Positions 27,350-27,401 of a stretch of DNA of 27,401 bases are shown piece after piece. The notes under the pieces were generated by a model, which did no database searches, was not told where the DNA came from, and saw only the letters and a program-made list of their open reading frames with translations. The DNA is from Deltaproteobacteria bacterium (GTDB lineage: Bacteria; Myxococcota; B64-G9): contig QMME01000007.1 in the NCBI GenBank assembly GCA_003647095.1, positions 1 to 27,401 of the forward strand. Direction: 5' to 3'. How positions within the stretch are numbered: position 1 is the stretch's first letter; each line of letters opens with the position of its first letter. The position numbers were made by a program, and so were the translations under genes.

Positions 27350-27401
27350 ATTTCCGTACACACCCTCGGCGGGTCGCCTTGCCGGCAAGTCGCCACCGCG
27401 G

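Overview
The window is GC-rich, gene-dense bacterial chromosome with many stop-start overlaps. Gene content suggests an anaerobic deltaproteobacterium-like organism, probably of the Desulfuromonas/Geobacter side. The pointers are a 1,410-residue acyl-CoA dehydratase activase fusion, a sigma-54 PspABC/PspF system, a zinc-ribbon/DUF3426-like protein, PhaR, and a TPR lipoprotein next to an M48 protease. This placement is an inference from gene families; no rRNA or other phylogenetic marker is present. No tRNA, rRNA, CRISPR array or intact insertion sequence was seen.

Layout. (1) 1-3898, plus strand: a peptidoglycan-recycling operon with the end of an LD-carboxypeptidase, a serine beta-lactamase-like hydrolase, Mpl ligase and an alpha/beta hydrolase. 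(2) 3917-8982: a Cys-rich lipoprotein (minus), a protein with 23 cysteines almost all in a strict CxxC triplet ladder (plus), and the giant activase (minus), which has a 14-bp perfect palindrome in its promoter region. (3) 9102-10331: a multi-pass GT-C-like membrane protein. (4) 10410-13031: pspA-pspB-pspC behind a sigma-54 promoter, with pspF divergent. (5) 13128-14115: an outer-membrane barrel-like protein and a 51-residue TatA-like protein. (6) 14130-17010, minus: a conserved hypothetical and a zinc-ribbon, proline-rich, single-TM protein. (7) 17176-18521: PhaR-type regulator and orphan ParA, convergent, with overlapping stop codons. (8) 18589-23573, plus: two ArsA/Get3-like ATPases, YjbQ, a TPR lipoprotein and an M48 protease, mostly translationally coupled. 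(9) 23645-24808: a DUF4143-type ATPase behind an AT-rich promoter. (10) 24811-27207, minus: five small genes read from a consensus-perfect sigma-54 promoter.

The most interesting part is region 10. Gene order, sizes and architecture (small protein; two-coiled-coil protein; TPR-like chaperone-sized protein; glycine/alanine-rich membrane-inserting protein with a TGGAS motif; second helical hydrophobic protein) match type III secretion translocon operons of the lcrG-lcrV-lcrH-yopB-yopD or sseA-sseB-sscA-sseC-sseD kind. The proteins are much smaller, and no secretion apparatus is encoded in the window. I propose it as a miniature, sigma-54-controlled translocon-like operon. A 22-bp imperfect repeat (20/22) occurs just outside both ends of regions 9-10.

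A second cross-cutting signal is that several first-in-transcript genes (lipoprotein, pspF, phaR-like, first arsA-like, DUF4143) have a plausible -10 box ending 6-8 bases before the start codon and no Shine-Dalgarno sequence, suggesting leaderless mRNAs. Genes inside operons have strong Shine-Dalgarno sequences.
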